From an uncultured Lachnospiraceae bacterium (GTDB lineage Bacteria; Bacillota; Clostridia; Eubacteriales; Anaerofustaceae), in contig CALWKX010000037.1 of NCBI GenBank assembly GCA_944381375.1, positions 1 through 64,000 on the forward strand: a stretch of 64,000 nucleotides of DNA. The letters run 5' to 3'. The notes beneath the pieces are model-generated. The model was not told the DNA's origin, ran no database searches, and was given only the letters and a program-made list of their open reading frames with translations. The translations under genes were made by a program, and so were the position numbers. Shown here piece by piece: positions 20,591 through 29,943 of the stretch. The first letter of the stretch is position 1. Every line of letters starts with the position of its first letter.

Positions 20591-21187
20591 TTATTCGTAC
20601 ATCCTGTTGAATGAATTAATAATAACTGCAACATTTTTAACGTTTAAATTTTTAAATTTTATAAAAATCTCAGGCTTCTGTGATTTATCTCCTATCACTT
20701 TTTCCATTATAACAATGTTGTGCCAATTACCAAGTTTATAGCCAGTTTTAATATATTCGCAAATTTTAGTAAAACCGAATTTTTCATGCAGAGCCATGCT
20801 GGCGTCATTTGGAACGACTATAAATGCGTATATATTTTTTATATTTTGAAGTTTGAGAAGTTTTATTAAAGCTTCATACAATATTGATCCTATACCGTGT
20901 TTGAGAATTTTTTTATCCAAATATACTGAAATTTCTACATTCCAATCATAAGCCTGCCTAGGATGATGTCTGTGCGCATAAGCATAACCAATAACTTCAT
21001 TGTTATATATTGCTGTCAAAAATGGATAGTCATCTTTTATTCCGTTGATTCTTTTTTCAAATTCATCTGCTGATACGGCTTCAGTCTCAAAACTAACTGG
21101 GGTATTGATAACATAATATGAATATATCTCGCTCAGTCTTTTCGCATCACTTGTTTTGACTTCTCTGAGGTAAAAATTTCTTTCCAT
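20591..21187 (-). CDS. GNAT family N-acetyltransferase at the end of the histidine operon
   Basis: A 198-residue acetyltransferase resembling the phosphinothricin-type GNAT group. The N-terminal strand LREVKTSDAKRLSEIYSYYV, the acceptor-side segment PVSFETEA, the Y-x-Y-A-H-R-H motif and a helix around KILKHGIGSILYEALIKLL support the fold; the acetyl-CoA loop here reads HGIGS. The last 30 residues are an atypical basic tail. Its ATG overlaps the hisIE stop by one base (TAATG), so translation is coupled to the histidine genes. The substrate is unknown; a role with histidine or an intermediate is only suggested by position. Confidence 0.85.
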   Translation of the reverse strand: MERNFYLREVKTSDAKRLSEIYSYYVINTPVSFETEAVSADEFEKRINGIKDDYPFLTAIYNNEVIGYAYAHRHHPRQAYDWNVEISVYLDKKILKHGIGSILYEALIKLLKLQNIKNIYAFIVVPNDASMALHEKFGFTKICEYIKTGYKLGNWHNIVIMEKVIGDKSQKPEIFIKFKNLNVKNVAVIINSFNRMYE

Positions 21188-21831
21188 TATTTCATTGTTT
21201 CTTGTTTATTCTTTTTATTAATTATTTGCCTTTTTGCAAGTTCATTGCTTACATCGGATAAAGAAATTCCCAAAGATACCATTAAAACAAGAGTGTGATA
21301 ACATAAATCAGCTATTTCATAAACGGTTTCTTCTTTCGAATCTTTCATTGCAGCTATGATTACTTCTGAAGTTTCTTCTCCGACTTTTTTTAGTATTTTT
21401 TCTTTGCCTTTTTCGAAAAGATATGTTGTATAACTATTTTCAGGACGATTTATGTTACGTTGTTCAAGAAGATAATAAAGCTTTTCATAGCTGAAATCAG
21501 CCCGGTTTTTATCTTCAATAATCATATTGGAAAAACAGCTTTCATTACCTAAATGACACGCCGGACCATCTTTAATTACTTCGATAAGCAATGAATCATT
21601 ATCGCAGTCAGATCTGATTGATACTACATGCTGATAATTTCCGCTTGTTTCCCCTTTTCTCCAAAGCTTGTTGCGGCTTCTTGAAAAAAAACATGTTTTA
21701 CCTTCTTTGAGCGTAATACTCAAACTTTCCTGATTCATATATGCTAAAGTAAGCACTTGTTTAGTGTAAAAATCCTGAATAATTACAGGTATGAGTCCTT
21801 TATCATCATATTTCAGATCTTTCACGTCCAT
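21187..21831 (-). CDS. hisI: Bifunctional phosphoribosyl-AMP cyclohydrolase / phosphoribosyl-ATP pyrophosphatase
   Basis: HisIE carries out the second and third steps of histidine synthesis. The N-terminal half (about 1-115) is HisI, with SRSRNKLWRKGETSG and the zinc-binding C-D and H-x-G-N-x-S-C elements. The C-terminal half (about 125-214) is HisE, with KVGEETSEVIIAA. The ATG at 21831 follows GGGGTG by six bases; a GTG at 21840 overlapping the hisF stop is the alternative. It is the last dedicated histidine gene of the operon. Confidence 0.93.
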   Translation of the reverse strand: MDVKDLKYDDKGLIPVIIQDFYTKQVLTLAYMNQESLSITLKEGKTCFFSRSRNKLWRKGETSGNYQHVVSIRSDCDNDSLLIEVIKDGPACHLGNESCFSNMIIEDKNRADFSYEKLYYLLEQRNINRPENSYTTYLFEKGKEKILKKVGEETSEVIIAAMKDSKEETVYEIADLCYHTLVLMVSLGISLSDVSNELAKRQIINKKNKQETMK

Positions 21832-21836
21832 CAATA

Positions 21837-22598
21837 TCACCCCACTGTTCTGACCGGCACTTTATTATTTTTAAGAAATGTTTTAAGTTCCTTAATGCTT
21901 ACTTCTCTAAAATGAAAGATACTTGCCGCTAAACCAGCGTCTATTCCTTCAAGCCTGAACAATTCCAGGAAATCTTCTTTCCCGCCTGCTCCGCCTGATG
22001 CAATTATAGGTATGCTTACAACCTTAGAAAGGTCATAAAGCATTTCTAAATCAAAACCTTTTTTTACTCCGTCAGTATCTATCGAATTCAGCACAATTTC
22101 TCCAGCACCGTTTTCTTCGCCCATTTTTGCCCATTGAAGAGCGTCTATTCCACTGTCGAACCTTCCGCCTTTAGTAAAAACATGATATTTGCCGTCTACC
22201 CTGGCTACATCCATTGACAATACAACACATTGATCACCGTATCTTTTGGCTGCCTTATTAATAAGTGAAGGATCTTTAACTGCCCCGGAATTTACACTTA
22301 CTTTATCAGCTCCTGCTTTAAGGACTCTGTCAAAATCATCCAGAGTATTTATACCGCCGCCGACGGTCAAAGGAATAAATATTTGAGACGCTACTTTTTT
22401 TAATATATCAGTAAACAAAGGACGCTCATCAACAGAAGCGGTTATATCATAAAAAACAAGTTCATCTGCTCCGTTCTCATCATAGAACGCAGCCATTTTC
22501 ACTGGATCTTCTACGTCATTTACGTTTTTGAAATTTTTACCTTTTACCACTCGTCCGTTTCTTATATCAAGACAAGGTATAATTCTTTTGGTAAGCAT
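21837..22598 (-). CDS. hisF: Imidazole glycerol phosphate synthase, cyclase subunit
   Basis: HisF, a 253-residue TIM barrel, joins PRFAR with ammonia delivered by HisH to give imidazole glycerol phosphate and [20 protein letters not shown] at the start carries the catalytic aspartate, and the second one is in the later half-barrel (NSIDTDG). It starts one base after the hisA stop and is followed directly by hisIE. All features are typical. Confidence 0.96.
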   Translation of the reverse strand: MLTKRIIPCLDIRNGRVVKGKNFKNVNDVEDPVKMAAFYDENGADELVFYDITASVDERPLFTDILKKVASQIFIPLTVGGGINTLDDFDRVLKAGADKVSVNSGAVKDPSLINKAAKRYGDQCVVLSMDVARVDGKYHVFTKGGRFDSGIDALQWAKMGEENGAGEIVLNSIDTDGVKKGFDLEMLYDLSKVVSIPIIASGGAGGKEDFLELFRLEGIDAGLAASIFHFREVSIKELKTFLKNNKVPVRTVG

Positions 22599-22599
22599 T

Positions 22600-23325
22600 T
22601 TAATTTGCTTTCTCCTTTGCTGCAGTAATGGCTTTGTCCAATTCCAGCCTGCCGCTGTATATAGCCTTGCCTAAAATTGCTCCATGAATCCCTATAGATG
22701 AAAGAACTTCAATCTCACTATATGAAGAGATTCCTCCGGAAGCGATAATATTTACACCCTCAAGTGCAGATAATTTTTTATATATATCCAGATTAGTTCC
22801 TTGAAGCGTACCGTCTTTTGAAATATCTGTATATATAATAGTTTTAACCCCTATATTTATAAGTTTCAGACAAAAATCATAACCGGAAACATTTGAAACT
22901 TCAAGCCAGCCATGAGTAGCGGTAAAGCCGTTTTTTGTGTCTACGCCTACTGCGATTTTTTCTTGATATTTATTTATCATTCGGCTGAGAAAGTCCATAT
23001 CTTTGAGAGCCAATGTACCAAGAATAACCCTATGCGCGCCTGCATCAAGATATTGGTTTATTCCTTTCTCGTCCCGTATTCCGCCTCCGACTTCTACTTT
23101 AAGACCGGATTCGATAATTATTTTTTTGATGATATCATAATTGGACAACTTACCGTCTTTGGCTCCATTCAGATCTACTATATGTAAGTATTCGGCGCCT
23201 TTACTGCAGAATTCATAAGCAAAGTCAAGCGGGTTGTCGGAGTATACTGTAATCTTATTGTAATCGCCTTGAGTAAGCCGTACTGCTTTGGAGTCTTTTA
23301 TATCTATGGCTGGTAATATTATCAT
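22600..23325 (-). CDS. hisA: ProFAR isomerase HisA
   Basis: HisA isomerises ProFAR to PRFAR. This 241-residue TIM barrel starts IILPAIDIKDSKAVRL with the catalytic aspartate and has the second one in TDISKDGTLQG. The ribosome site is AGAGG, and 12 bases separate it from hisH. Its similarity to HisF reflects the known duplication of this fold. Confidence 0.96.
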   Translation of the reverse strand: MIILPAIDIKDSKAVRLTQGDYNKITVYSDNPLDFAYEFCSKGAEYLHIVDLNGAKDGKLSNYDIIKKIIIESGLKVEVGGGIRDEKGINQYLDAGAHRVILGTLALKDMDFLSRMINKYQEKIAVGVDTKNGFTATHGWLEVSNVSGYDFCLKLINIGVKTIIYTDISKDGTLQGTNLDIYKKLSALEGVNIIASGGISSYSEIEVLSSIGIHGAILGKAIYSGRLELDKAITAAKEKAN

Positions 23326-23337
23326 TGTCGACCTCTT

Positions 23338-23958
23338 TTATAAGCTGCAAAAATTTTTAAGTATATTAAGCCCTATTCTACCGCTTTTTTCAGGATGAAA
23401 CTGCGTACCGAACACATTGTTTTTTTGTACAATTGCACTAACGTCAATACCGTACCTGCTGAATGCCGCAACAGATTCGCAACATTCAGCGGCGTAAAAT
23501 GAATGTACAAAATATACATATTCGCCCTCTTTAATATTTTTTAGAAGCGGACACGATGAGTTTTGGAATATCAGGCTGTTCCAGCCCATATGCGGAACTT
23601 TCAGGTTTAACTGTGCGTCTTCAAAGGCTTTTTTTAAAGACTTAACTTTACCATTTATATAGCTTAAACCTTTATGTTCCCCATATTCATAACTTACATC
23701 GAATAAAAGCTGCATACCCAGGCAAATTCCTAATAATGGTTTTCCTGAGGCAACTTCCTTATTTAAAGCAGGGATTAAACCGGTAGCTTTAAGCTTGTTC
23801 ATCGCGTCTTCAAAAGCGCCAACTCCCGGCAGTATAATTTTATCTGCCTTTTTTAAAACATCAGCGCGATCTGTTATTACATTTTCAATACCTATAAAAT
23901 CAAGTGATGACGATATTGAAAAAAGATTGCCTACCCCATAGTCAATTACTGCTATCAA
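23338..23958 (-). CDS. hisH: Imidazole glycerol phosphate synthase, glutaminase subunit
   Basis: HisH hydrolyses glutamine and channels ammonia to HisF. The 206-residue class I glutamine amidotransferase has the nucleophile in LLGICLGMQ and the His-Glu pair in TQFHPEKSG. The start overlaps the hisB stop by four bases (ATGA). Confidence 0.96.
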   Translation of the reverse strand: MIAVIDYGVGNLFSISSSLDFIGIENVITDRADVLKKADKIILPGVGAFEDAMNKLKATGLIPALNKEVASGKPLLGICLGMQLLFDVSYEYGEHKGLSYINGKVKSLKKAFEDAQLNLKVPHMGWNSLIFQNSSCPLLKNIKEGEYVYFVHSFYAAECCESVAAFSRYGIDVSAIVQKNNVFGTQFHPEKSGRIGLNILKNFCSL

Positions 23959-24545
23959 TCTATAATCCCCTTTGTGGAAGGTATTTCATCGCTGTTTTTC
24001 TCGTCTATTTCGGTTGCATTCCGTAAAGCGCGGGCAAAAGCCTTAAAAGCAGCTTCGATTAAATGGTGCGAATTGCCTCCTTCAAGCTGCTTTATGTGAA
24101 GCGTCATTTTCGAGCTTCTTGAAAATGCATAAAAAAACTCCTTAACAAGTTCTGTATCAAATTCCCCCACTTTTGGATTTGTTATATACAATTTGTAATT
24201 AAGATGCGTACGCCCGCTTAAATCAAGTGATACCAGTACTAATGTCTCATCCATAGGAAGAATGATACTCGCATATCTTTTTATACCGCGCCTATCCCCC
24301 AAAGCTTCATTAAATGCGTTTCCAAGACATATGCCTATGTCTTCAGTAGTATGATGCATATCAACTTGAGTATCTCCATTGCATGACAAATTAATATCAA
24401 ATCTACCATGTTTTGAAAAAAGCTCCAGCATATGATCAAGGAATCCACATCCGGTTGATATCTCATGCGCTCCTTTACCGTCAATATTTAAATCAATACA
24501 AATATCAGTCTCGTTCGATTTTCGATGAATAGAGCTTTTTCGCAT
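23955..24545 (-). CDS. hisB: Imidazoleglycerol-phosphate dehydratase
   Basis: A monofunctional 196-residue IGPD, without the histidinol-phosphatase domain of enterobacterial HisB. The metal-binding HHTTEDIG and SHHLIEAAFKAFARAL motifs are present, as is the FLDHML segment. It starts one base after the hisC stop. No histidinol-phosphatase is seen in the operon. Confidence 0.96.
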   Translation of the reverse strand: MRKSSIHRKSNETDICIDLNIDGKGAHEISTGCGFLDHMLELFSKHGRFDINLSCNGDTQVDMHHTTEDIGICLGNAFNEALGDRRGIKRYASIILPMDETLVLVSLDLSGRTHLNYKLYITNPKVGEFDTELVKEFFYAFSRSSKMTLHIKQLEGGNSHHLIEAAFKAFARALRNATEIDEKNSDEIPSTKGIID

Positions 24546-24546
24546 A

Positions 24547-25611
24547 TTATTTCTCCTGAAGAATTTCCATTGTTATATCTATAAATTTTTGCATTTCCTT
24601 TATCGTTGCTATTGATATCCTTATATAATCTTTTTCTCTCGGAGTATTAAAATAGCGTACGATAACATTTTTTTTGCGTAGTTTTTCAAAGTATTCTTTA
24701 CCGCTTATTTTATCATGTCTGCCAGCGAATACAAAATTAGCCATACTGTCGAAAACGCTGAATCCCAGCTTTTTCATTTCATATTTCGTATATTCACGCG
24801 CTTTGATTATTTCACTTCGTGTGTATTCAAAATATTCTTTATCTTTTATCGCCTCTGTTCCGGCAATCTGAGTTAGTCTGTTAACATTATACGGGTTAAA
24901 GCTGAATTTTATAGTATTCAAATCACGGATAAGCGATTCATTTCCTATTGCAGCCCCGAGCCTTCCTCCTGCAAGAGATCTCGATTTGGAAAAAGTGCGT
25001 ATAATAAGCAAATTATCATAAATTTTTGTAAGCGGAACAGCCGTTTCGGCGCCGAAATCAATATATGCCTCATCGATTATAATTAATCTGTCCTTATTTT
25101 TTTCAATAAGCTTTTTTATTTCGTCAAGCGGTAAAAAAAGTCCGGCGGGTGAATTGGGGTTAGATATTATTATATTTTTCGTAATATTATCATAGTCTTG
25201 AATATTTATACTAAAATCATCACGCAGAGGAACTATTGTAGTTTCAGCATTAAATAATGAAGCAAAAACGCTGTAAAAACCGTATGTCAAATCGGGAAAC
25301 GCAAACCCCTTATCGGAAAAAGCATAAAAACAAAATGCTAAGACCTCATCACTGCCATTACCTGTATATACATTGTTAAAGTCTACTTTCAGCTCTTTGG
25401 CTAATGTTTCGTTAAGTTTGGTGCAATATGGATCAGGATATAACAAAAGCCTGCATATTTCATCTTCTGACAAAGCGTTGATAACATTTTTACTTGGAGG
25501 AAAAGGATTTTCATTAGTATTTAATTTCAATACATTGTCTATATTGCCAGGTTGTTCACCCGGAACATAAGGTTCAAGATCATCAAATTTTGTTGAAAAA
25601 AAGCGACTCAT
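24547..25611 (-). CDS. hisC: Histidinol-phosphate aminotransferase
   Basis: HisC, a fold-type I PLP enzyme of 354 residues, transaminates imidazole acetol phosphate. NTNENPFPPS near the start, IIDEAYIDF, and the PLP-lysine segment RTFSKSRSLAGGRLG are intact. Its ATG overlaps the hisD stop by four bases. Confidence 0.95.
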   Translation of the reverse strand: MSRFFSTKFDDLEPYVPGEQPGNIDNVLKLNTNENPFPPSKNVINALSEDEICRLLLYPDPYCTKLNETLAKELKVDFNNVYTGNGSDEVLAFCFYAFSDKGFAFPDLTYGFYSVFASLFNAETTIVPLRDDFSINIQDYDNITKNIIISNPNSPAGLFLPLDEIKKLIEKNKDRLIIIDEAYIDFGAETAVPLTKIYDNLLIIRTFSKSRSLAGGRLGAAIGNESLIRDLNTIKFSFNPYNVNRLTQIAGTEAIKDKEYFEYTRSEIIKAREYTKYEMKKLGFSVFDSMANFVFAGRHDKISGKEYFEKLRKKNVIVRYFNTPREKDYIRISIATIKEMQKFIDITMEILQEK

Positions 25612-26894
25612 TTAATATCCTCTTCAAAACGTATTTTTATACTTTTTGCATGTGCGTCAAGACCTTCAGCATGCGCGAAATTTGCGACGTCGTCCTTAAC
25701 ATTGTTAAGTGCATTTTTTGTATAATAGATAAAACTGCTTCTTTTTATGAAATCATAAACTGACAAAGGGCTTGAAAATCTTGCCGTCCCGTTTGTAGGC
25801 AATGTATGGTTCGGACCTGCAAAATAATCCCCCAACGCTTCCGCTGCATGATAACCCATAAACACGCTTCCGGCATTTCGGACTTTATCAAACAATGCAA
25901 AAGGTTCATTTACGCACAGCTCCAGATGCTCAGGAGCTATTGAATTCGCTATATCTACAGCTTCATCAAGATTTTTCACCACAATTATTTTACCGTTATT
26001 TGCAATAGACTCCTGCGCTATTTGTCTACGCGGCAATAATTTTATCTGTTTTTCGATTTCTTCAGCGACTTCATCAGCCATCTTCAAGCTGGTGCATATT
26101 AATACAGCGCTTGCCAAAGGATCATGCTCAGCCTGCGAAAGCATGTCCGCAGCTACGTGTCTAGCGTTTGCTCCTTCATCCGCTATAACTAAAATCTCGC
26201 TTGGCCCTGCTATCATATCAATATCTACCAAACCATATACAAGGCGTTTTGCAGCCGCTACGAAAACATTACCCGGACCTACAATTTTATCAACCTTTGA
26301 TATACTTTGTGTTCCGTAAGCTAAAGCGGCTACTGCTTGCGCTCCGCCACATTTGTATATTTCATCAACTTCCGCTATTCTCGCTGCGCACAATATATTA
26401 TCAGCTATCAATCCGTTTTTTCCCGGCGGAGTCACCATTATAATTTTTTTTACGCCTGCTATTTTTGCAGGTATGACATTCATTAATACGCTGGAAGGAT
26501 AGCTGGCAGTGCCACCTGGAACATAAACTCCTGCTTTTTCAAGCGGCATTGATTTTTGACCCAGCATTATACCGTTTTCTGATATAAAGAAACTGTCGCT
26601 CGTTTGTTTTTTGTGAAATGCTTCTATATTTTTCTTCGCTTTGATTACTATCTGTTTTAAAGATTCATCTGTCCTTTGCCATGCCGCCTCTATTTCGTCA
26701 TTAGTTACTTTAAGATTCTCCAGTTTTACACCATCGAATTTTTCCGTATACGACAACACAGCGCTGTCTCCGTTAACGGATACTTGATTTATAATATCTC
26801 TAACAGATGCAATAATACTATCATTTTCTAATGTGTTATTTCTGCTTAAAATTTCATTACGGCTTATTTTGCCGCTTTGCATAATTCGTATCAT
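25608..26894 (-). CDS. hisD: Histidinol dehydrogenase
   Basis: HisD oxidises histidinol to histidine with two NAD. The 428-residue zinc enzyme shows the VPGGTASYPSSVLM segment, the KVDKIVGPGN motif and the Zn-site sequence EHDPLASA. It overlaps hisG by four bases (ATGA). Confidence 0.96.
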   Translation of the reverse strand: MIRIMQSGKISRNEILSRNNTLENDSIIASVRDIINQVSVNGDSAVLSYTEKFDGVKLENLKVTNDEIEAAWQRTDESLKQIVIKAKKNIEAFHKKQTSDSFFISENGIMLGQKSMPLEKAGVYVPGGTASYPSSVLMNVIPAKIAGVKKIIMVTPPGKNGLIADNILCAARIAEVDEIYKCGGAQAVAALAYGTQSISKVDKIVGPGNVFVAAAKRLVYGLVDIDMIAGPSEILVIADEGANARHVAADMLSQAEHDPLASAVLICTSLKMADEVAEEIEKQIKLLPRRQIAQESIANNGKIIVVKNLDEAVDIANSIAPEHLELCVNEPFALFDKVRNAGSVFMGYHAAEALGDYFAGPNHTLPTNGTARFSSPLSVYDFIKRSSFIYYTKNALNNVKDDVANFAHAEGLDAHAKSIKIRFEEDIK

Positions 26895-27508
26895 ATAATC
26901 ATTTCCAATTCATGTGTTATTTTATCGATTTTTTGTCTCATAAACTGATAGGAAGATTTATTTGCTATAAACCTTGCAGATGAATTAGATATTTCAGACA
27001 AAATTGTCAAATTATTCTCTCTTAAAGTTGTACCCGTCTCCACTATATCCACTATAACATCAGATAATCCCAGCAAAGGAGCCAGCTCTATACTGCCGTT
27101 AAGTTTTATAATTTCTATTGCACGATTAATCCTTGTAAAATAATCTTTTGTAATTTTAACATATTTTGTAGCGACTTTGAGAGGTACGGACATATCTTCG
27201 ATATAATTTTTTTTACCGGCAACTGCTATTTTACATTTACCGATCTTTAAATCAAGCAGTTCATATACATTAGAACCTGTTTCCATTAATATATCCTTGC
27301 CTACAATGCCGATATCTGCGGCTTTGTGCTCGACATAAATGGAGACATCGGATGGCTTTACCATTATGTATCTTATATCGTTTTTTTCGTCCTCTATTAT
27401 CAGCTTGCGGCTGTCGGCTTCAACAGCAATGCAATCATATCCTATTTGTTTTAATAATTCGTATGCCTTATTGGCAAGTCTGCCTTTCGGCAGCGCAAAT
27501 GTAATCAT
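26891..27508 (-). CDS. hisG: ATP phosphoribosyltransferase, short form
   Basis: The 205-residue short HisG lacks the C-terminal regulatory ACT-like domain and therefore needs HisZ, which is encoded just upstream. TFALPKGRL at the N-terminus and the PRPP-binding segment near DIVETGTTLRENN are clear. The start at 27508 overlaps the hisZ stop by four bases and has GGAG upstream; a five-codon extension is rejected. It catalyses the first committed step of the pathway. Confidence 0.95.
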   Translation of the reverse strand: MITFALPKGRLANKAYELLKQIGYDCIAVEADSRKLIIEDEKNDIRYIMVKPSDVSIYVEHKAADIGIVGKDILMETGSNVYELLDLKIGKCKIAVAGKKNYIEDMSVPLKVATKYVKITKDYFTRINRAIEIIKLNGSIELAPLLGLSDVIVDIVETGTTLRENNLTILSEISNSSARFIANKSSYQFMRQKIDKITHELEMII

Positions 27509-28614
27509 TGTACCTGCTCCCAATTACCGTATTTATCAAGCTTGTAAGTTATTCGGGTAAGAATTTCTTCATCATCTTTGTCTAATGCAATCACGCTTTT
27601 ATGTATTTGATTTAACTTTTTCACTGCCATTATTATTTTATCAGGCGCCGCATTATCATAAACAAGCTTTGCCTCGGCATAATACTTCTCATTTTTACGC
27701 AATGCTCTGTCTAATTCACCTATATAAAGAGCAAATCCAATCGCTCCTTGCGTTTTGTTTAAACGTTTCATCAGATTATCATAACGACCGCCTCTGAGAA
27801 TAACATTCGGTAAATAAGATAAGTATCCATTAAAAATCAATCCATTATAATAATTAGTATCTTCAATGACAGAAAAATCAAAACGAATATTATTTATCGA
27901 ATTTCCGGCTTTTAGTGATCCGGCCAAAACTTTTATTTCTTCGACCGCTGTTAATGCACGCTCATCAACGGCGAAATTATCCAGAAAATCTGATGCTGTT
28001 TGAAGGCTATCACTGTAGTTAACCATACTGTACAATAAGTCTAAGTATTTCTTTTCAATTTTAATATCTTTTTCGATCGAACTAAGCTCAGCAACACTTT
28101 TAAGCTTAAAAGCCTTATATATGCGTTTTGTTATGTATTCATCTGCATTTATTTTTGCCAGAAGAGACGAAATGAAAGCTGTGTGCGAAATATTGATTAT
28201 AAAGTCTTCGTCTATAGCCTGCATTGTTTGTACTGCAAGACTTAAAACTTCAGTTTCTGAATATCCAGCATCACTGCCGATGTATTCAAGTCCCATCTGT
28301 TTTATTTCACGAAGCTCTTTGCTGTCATATGAATTTCTGAAGACACTCTCTGAATAATAATATTTTCGCAGATGTGTATCTTTTTTGATATTTTTTATAA
28401 TACTCATCGTTACATCAGGCTTCATCGCCATCAAGGTTCCATCACTGTTTGTGAAAGTAATGATGTTTTCAGAGTTTATAAAGCTTTTATTTTCTCTGTA
28501 TAAATCATATGGCTCAAATTTAGACATTTTATATTTTTTGTAGCCATAACATTCATAAAGGGAAATCAATTTTAAAGGTATTTGCTCTTCTAAAGACAAT
28601 TCTGTTAATTGCAT
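27505..28614 (-). CDS. hisZ: ATP phosphoribosyltransferase regulatory subunit
   Basis: HisZ is a catalytically inactive histidyl-tRNA-synthetase paralogue that forms the octameric HisGZ enzyme. The 369-residue protein keeps the class II core (motif-2-like segment around RKYYYSESVFRN) but lacks the anticodon-binding domain. The start at 28614 has GGAGG six bases ahead; an 11-codon extension overlaps the promoter. It is the first gene of a ten-gene unit driven by TTGACT-17-TATTAT. Confidence 0.92.
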   Translation of the reverse strand: MQLTELSLEEQIPLKLISLYECYGYKKYKMSKFEPYDLYRENKSFINSENIITFTNSDGTLMAMKPDVTMSIIKNIKKDTHLRKYYYSESVFRNSYDSKELREIKQMGLEYIGSDAGYSETEVLSLAVQTMQAIDEDFIINISHTAFISSLLAKINADEYITKRIYKAFKLKSVAELSSIEKDIKIEKKYLDLLYSMVNYSDSLQTASDFLDNFAVDERALTAVEEIKVLAGSLKAGNSINNIRFDFSVIEDTNYYNGLIFNGYLSYLPNVILRGGRYDNLMKRLNKTQGAIGFALYIGELDRALRKNEKYYAEAKLVYDNAAPDKIIMAVKKLNQIHKSVIALDKDDEEILTRITYKLDKYGNWEQVQ

Positions 28615-28631
28615 AATTTTCCTCCGCAGGT

Positions 28632-28660
28632 ATAATAACATATGCAAATGCTTTAGTCAA
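28632..28660 (-). promoter_or_regulatory. Promoter of the histidine operon
   Basis: TTGACT and TATTAT with a 17-base spacer on the minus strand, just after the stop codon of the upstream membrane gene. The leader is only about 10 bases, leaving no room for a T-box or attenuator. Confidence 0.75.
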
Positions 28661-28663
28661 GCA

Positions 28664-29215
28664 CTATACTAAAGTAATAAAGCGATTTATAACACTGACA
28701 TCATCAAATAAAGGTATGCCAGGTGGATATAAAGTAAAATATCCGTAAATTATGAAAATAATTATAAATATTGAAATAGTGATATAAGCATTAACTATTT
28801 TTTTCTGATATTTAAATAAAAACAAAGAAAACAAAGCGCCCAAAGCTGCTGCTGCCAATAATATAAGAATATCTATTATCATTGATTGTATACCAAAAGC
28901 TCCAGTATAAAAATAATACAATAATGGAATAAAAATTATAGAAATAATCATCGCGGCAAGGCCGCAGCCTAAATACATTGAAGCCATTTGTTTATTGAAT
29001 CTTTTTATTATAAAGTAAGCGCCCATATACCAAATGAATGAAGGCAACACTACCATTTTCGTATGCTCCCAAATACTTTCATTCACAGGAGCAAACAAAG
29101 CAACTATCGGATTTTCATTTGTGAAATCATAAATCATATGCAGAAGTGCGCCTACAGAAAAAATAAAAATAACTGACCATAATATTGATTTTTCGTATTT
29201 ATTAAGACGTTTCAT
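28664..29215 (-). CDS. Small multi-helix membrane protein (DUF6512-like)
   Basis: A 183-residue protein with about six hydrophobic helices. The segment FAPVNESIWEHTKM, between the first two helices, is characteristic of a family I recall as DUF6512; the function is unknown. The ATG at 29215 gives the N-terminus MKRLNKYEKSILW. The frame is open further upstream, but that part includes the terminator of the previous gene. An ATG at 29248 is possible. No ribosome site precedes either, so a nearly leaderless message is conceivable. It sits between two unrelated transcription units. Confidence 0.7.
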   Translation of the reverse strand: MKRLNKYEKSILWSVIFIFSVGALLHMIYDFTNENPIVALFAPVNESIWEHTKMVVLPSFIWYMGAYFIIKRFNKQMASMYLGCGLAAMIISIIFIPLLYYFYTGAFGIQSMIIDILILLAAAALGALFSLFLFKYQKKIVNAYITISIFIIIFIIYGYFTLYPPGIPLFDDVSVINRFITLV

Positions 29216-29251
29216 ATTTATATAATATAGTAAAAATACATATTTCATACA

Positions 29252-29290
29252 TAAAAAACCGATGCGTAGAATAATAGTACGCATCGGTTA
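29252..29290 (-). terminator. Terminator after the rubredoxin fusion gene
   Basis: A perfect 12-base stem AACCGATGCGTA/TACGCATCGGTT (29257-29268 with 29278-29289), nine-base loop, followed on the minus strand by TTTTTTA. Confidence 0.9.
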
Positions 29291-29303
29291 TTATATTTTA
29301 ATA

Positions 29304-29924
29304 TTATGTTTCACAAATAAAATACTCTTTACCTTTTCCGCATACAGGACATTTGTAATTTTCGTCCAACTCTTCAAAAGGCGTAGCACCGTCATAAACA
29401 TAATGACATATGGAACAAACCCAGCTTCGATTTGAAGATTTTATTAACCTATCAGAATTATTTTTCATGACCCTATAATCTGCATACGTCATAGGTTTTT
29501 CATCTGATAGCACAAAAGAATTTTCCACATCGAGGATAAACAAATAATGAGTGCTAAGCTCTTTTGCCGTATTGAGAGTACAAACAAATCGTGCATTCAT
29601 CCCCTCTTCGATAAATGGATTCTTATATTTATCGACAGCAAAACTTGTATTTTCAAATTTGTCAATATCTCTTCCGCTGTTAAGCCCGAAGTGATTAATA
29701 ACATCAAGCGAACAATTTTGCGATATTACGCTTATATTCATACTTTTCTTGCTTAAAAAAAGCTCTGTAGTTAAATTAGATTTGAGCATTGTCGCCAGCA
29801 TAACCGGAGGAGACGAGGTCGCTTGGGAGGCAGTGTTGATAATGCAGGCATTATACTTTTGCTGATATTCAACTCCTGCTAAAAATAATCCGTAACTTAA
29901 TTTAAAAAATGCTTTGTTATCCAT
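29304..29924 (-). CDS. Flavin reductase-rubredoxin fusion (high-molecular-weight rubredoxin type)
   Basis: A 206-residue two-domain electron carrier. Residues 1-150 match the FMN-binding flavin reductase/flavoredoxin fold (split barrel; N-terminal LSYGLFLAGV and NACIINTASQAT). Residues 166-205 are a rubredoxin with iron ligands C170, C173, C192 and C195. In Moorella a homologous protein (Hrb) passes electrons from NADH-linked donors to oxygen- or NO-reducing flavodiiron proteins. None of those partners is in the window. The start at 29924 follows AAGGA and an extended -10 element (TGATATAAT, 29944-29952). It diverges from the corrinoid methyltransferase genes; two dyads lie between them. Confidence 0.9.
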   Translation of the reverse strand: MDNKAFFKLSYGLFLAGVEYQQKYNACIINTASQATSSPPVMLATMLKSNLTTELFLSKKSMNISVISQNCSLDVINHFGLNSGRDIDKFENTSFAVDKYKNPFIEEGMNARFVCTLNTAKELSTHYLFILDVENSFVLSDEKPMTYADYRVMKNNSDRLIKSSNRSWVCSICHYVYDGATPFEELDENYKCPVCGKGKEYFICET

Positions 29925-29943
29925 ATAATCCTTTTTTTGCTTT

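Noticed and set aside
20010-28614. Histidine operon extended to include the four-helix membrane gene as a histidine transporter
   Set aside because: The protein has only four helices and no transporter motif; the strand and 50-base gap are not enough to support a role.
28615-28663. T-box or attenuator leader for the histidine operon
   Set aside because: The promoter ends about 17 bases before the start codon, so there is no room for one.
29216-29284. Longer N-terminus for the DUF6512-like membrane protein
   Set aside because: The extended frame runs through the terminator hairpin of the upstream gene, so transcripts starting after it could not encode it.
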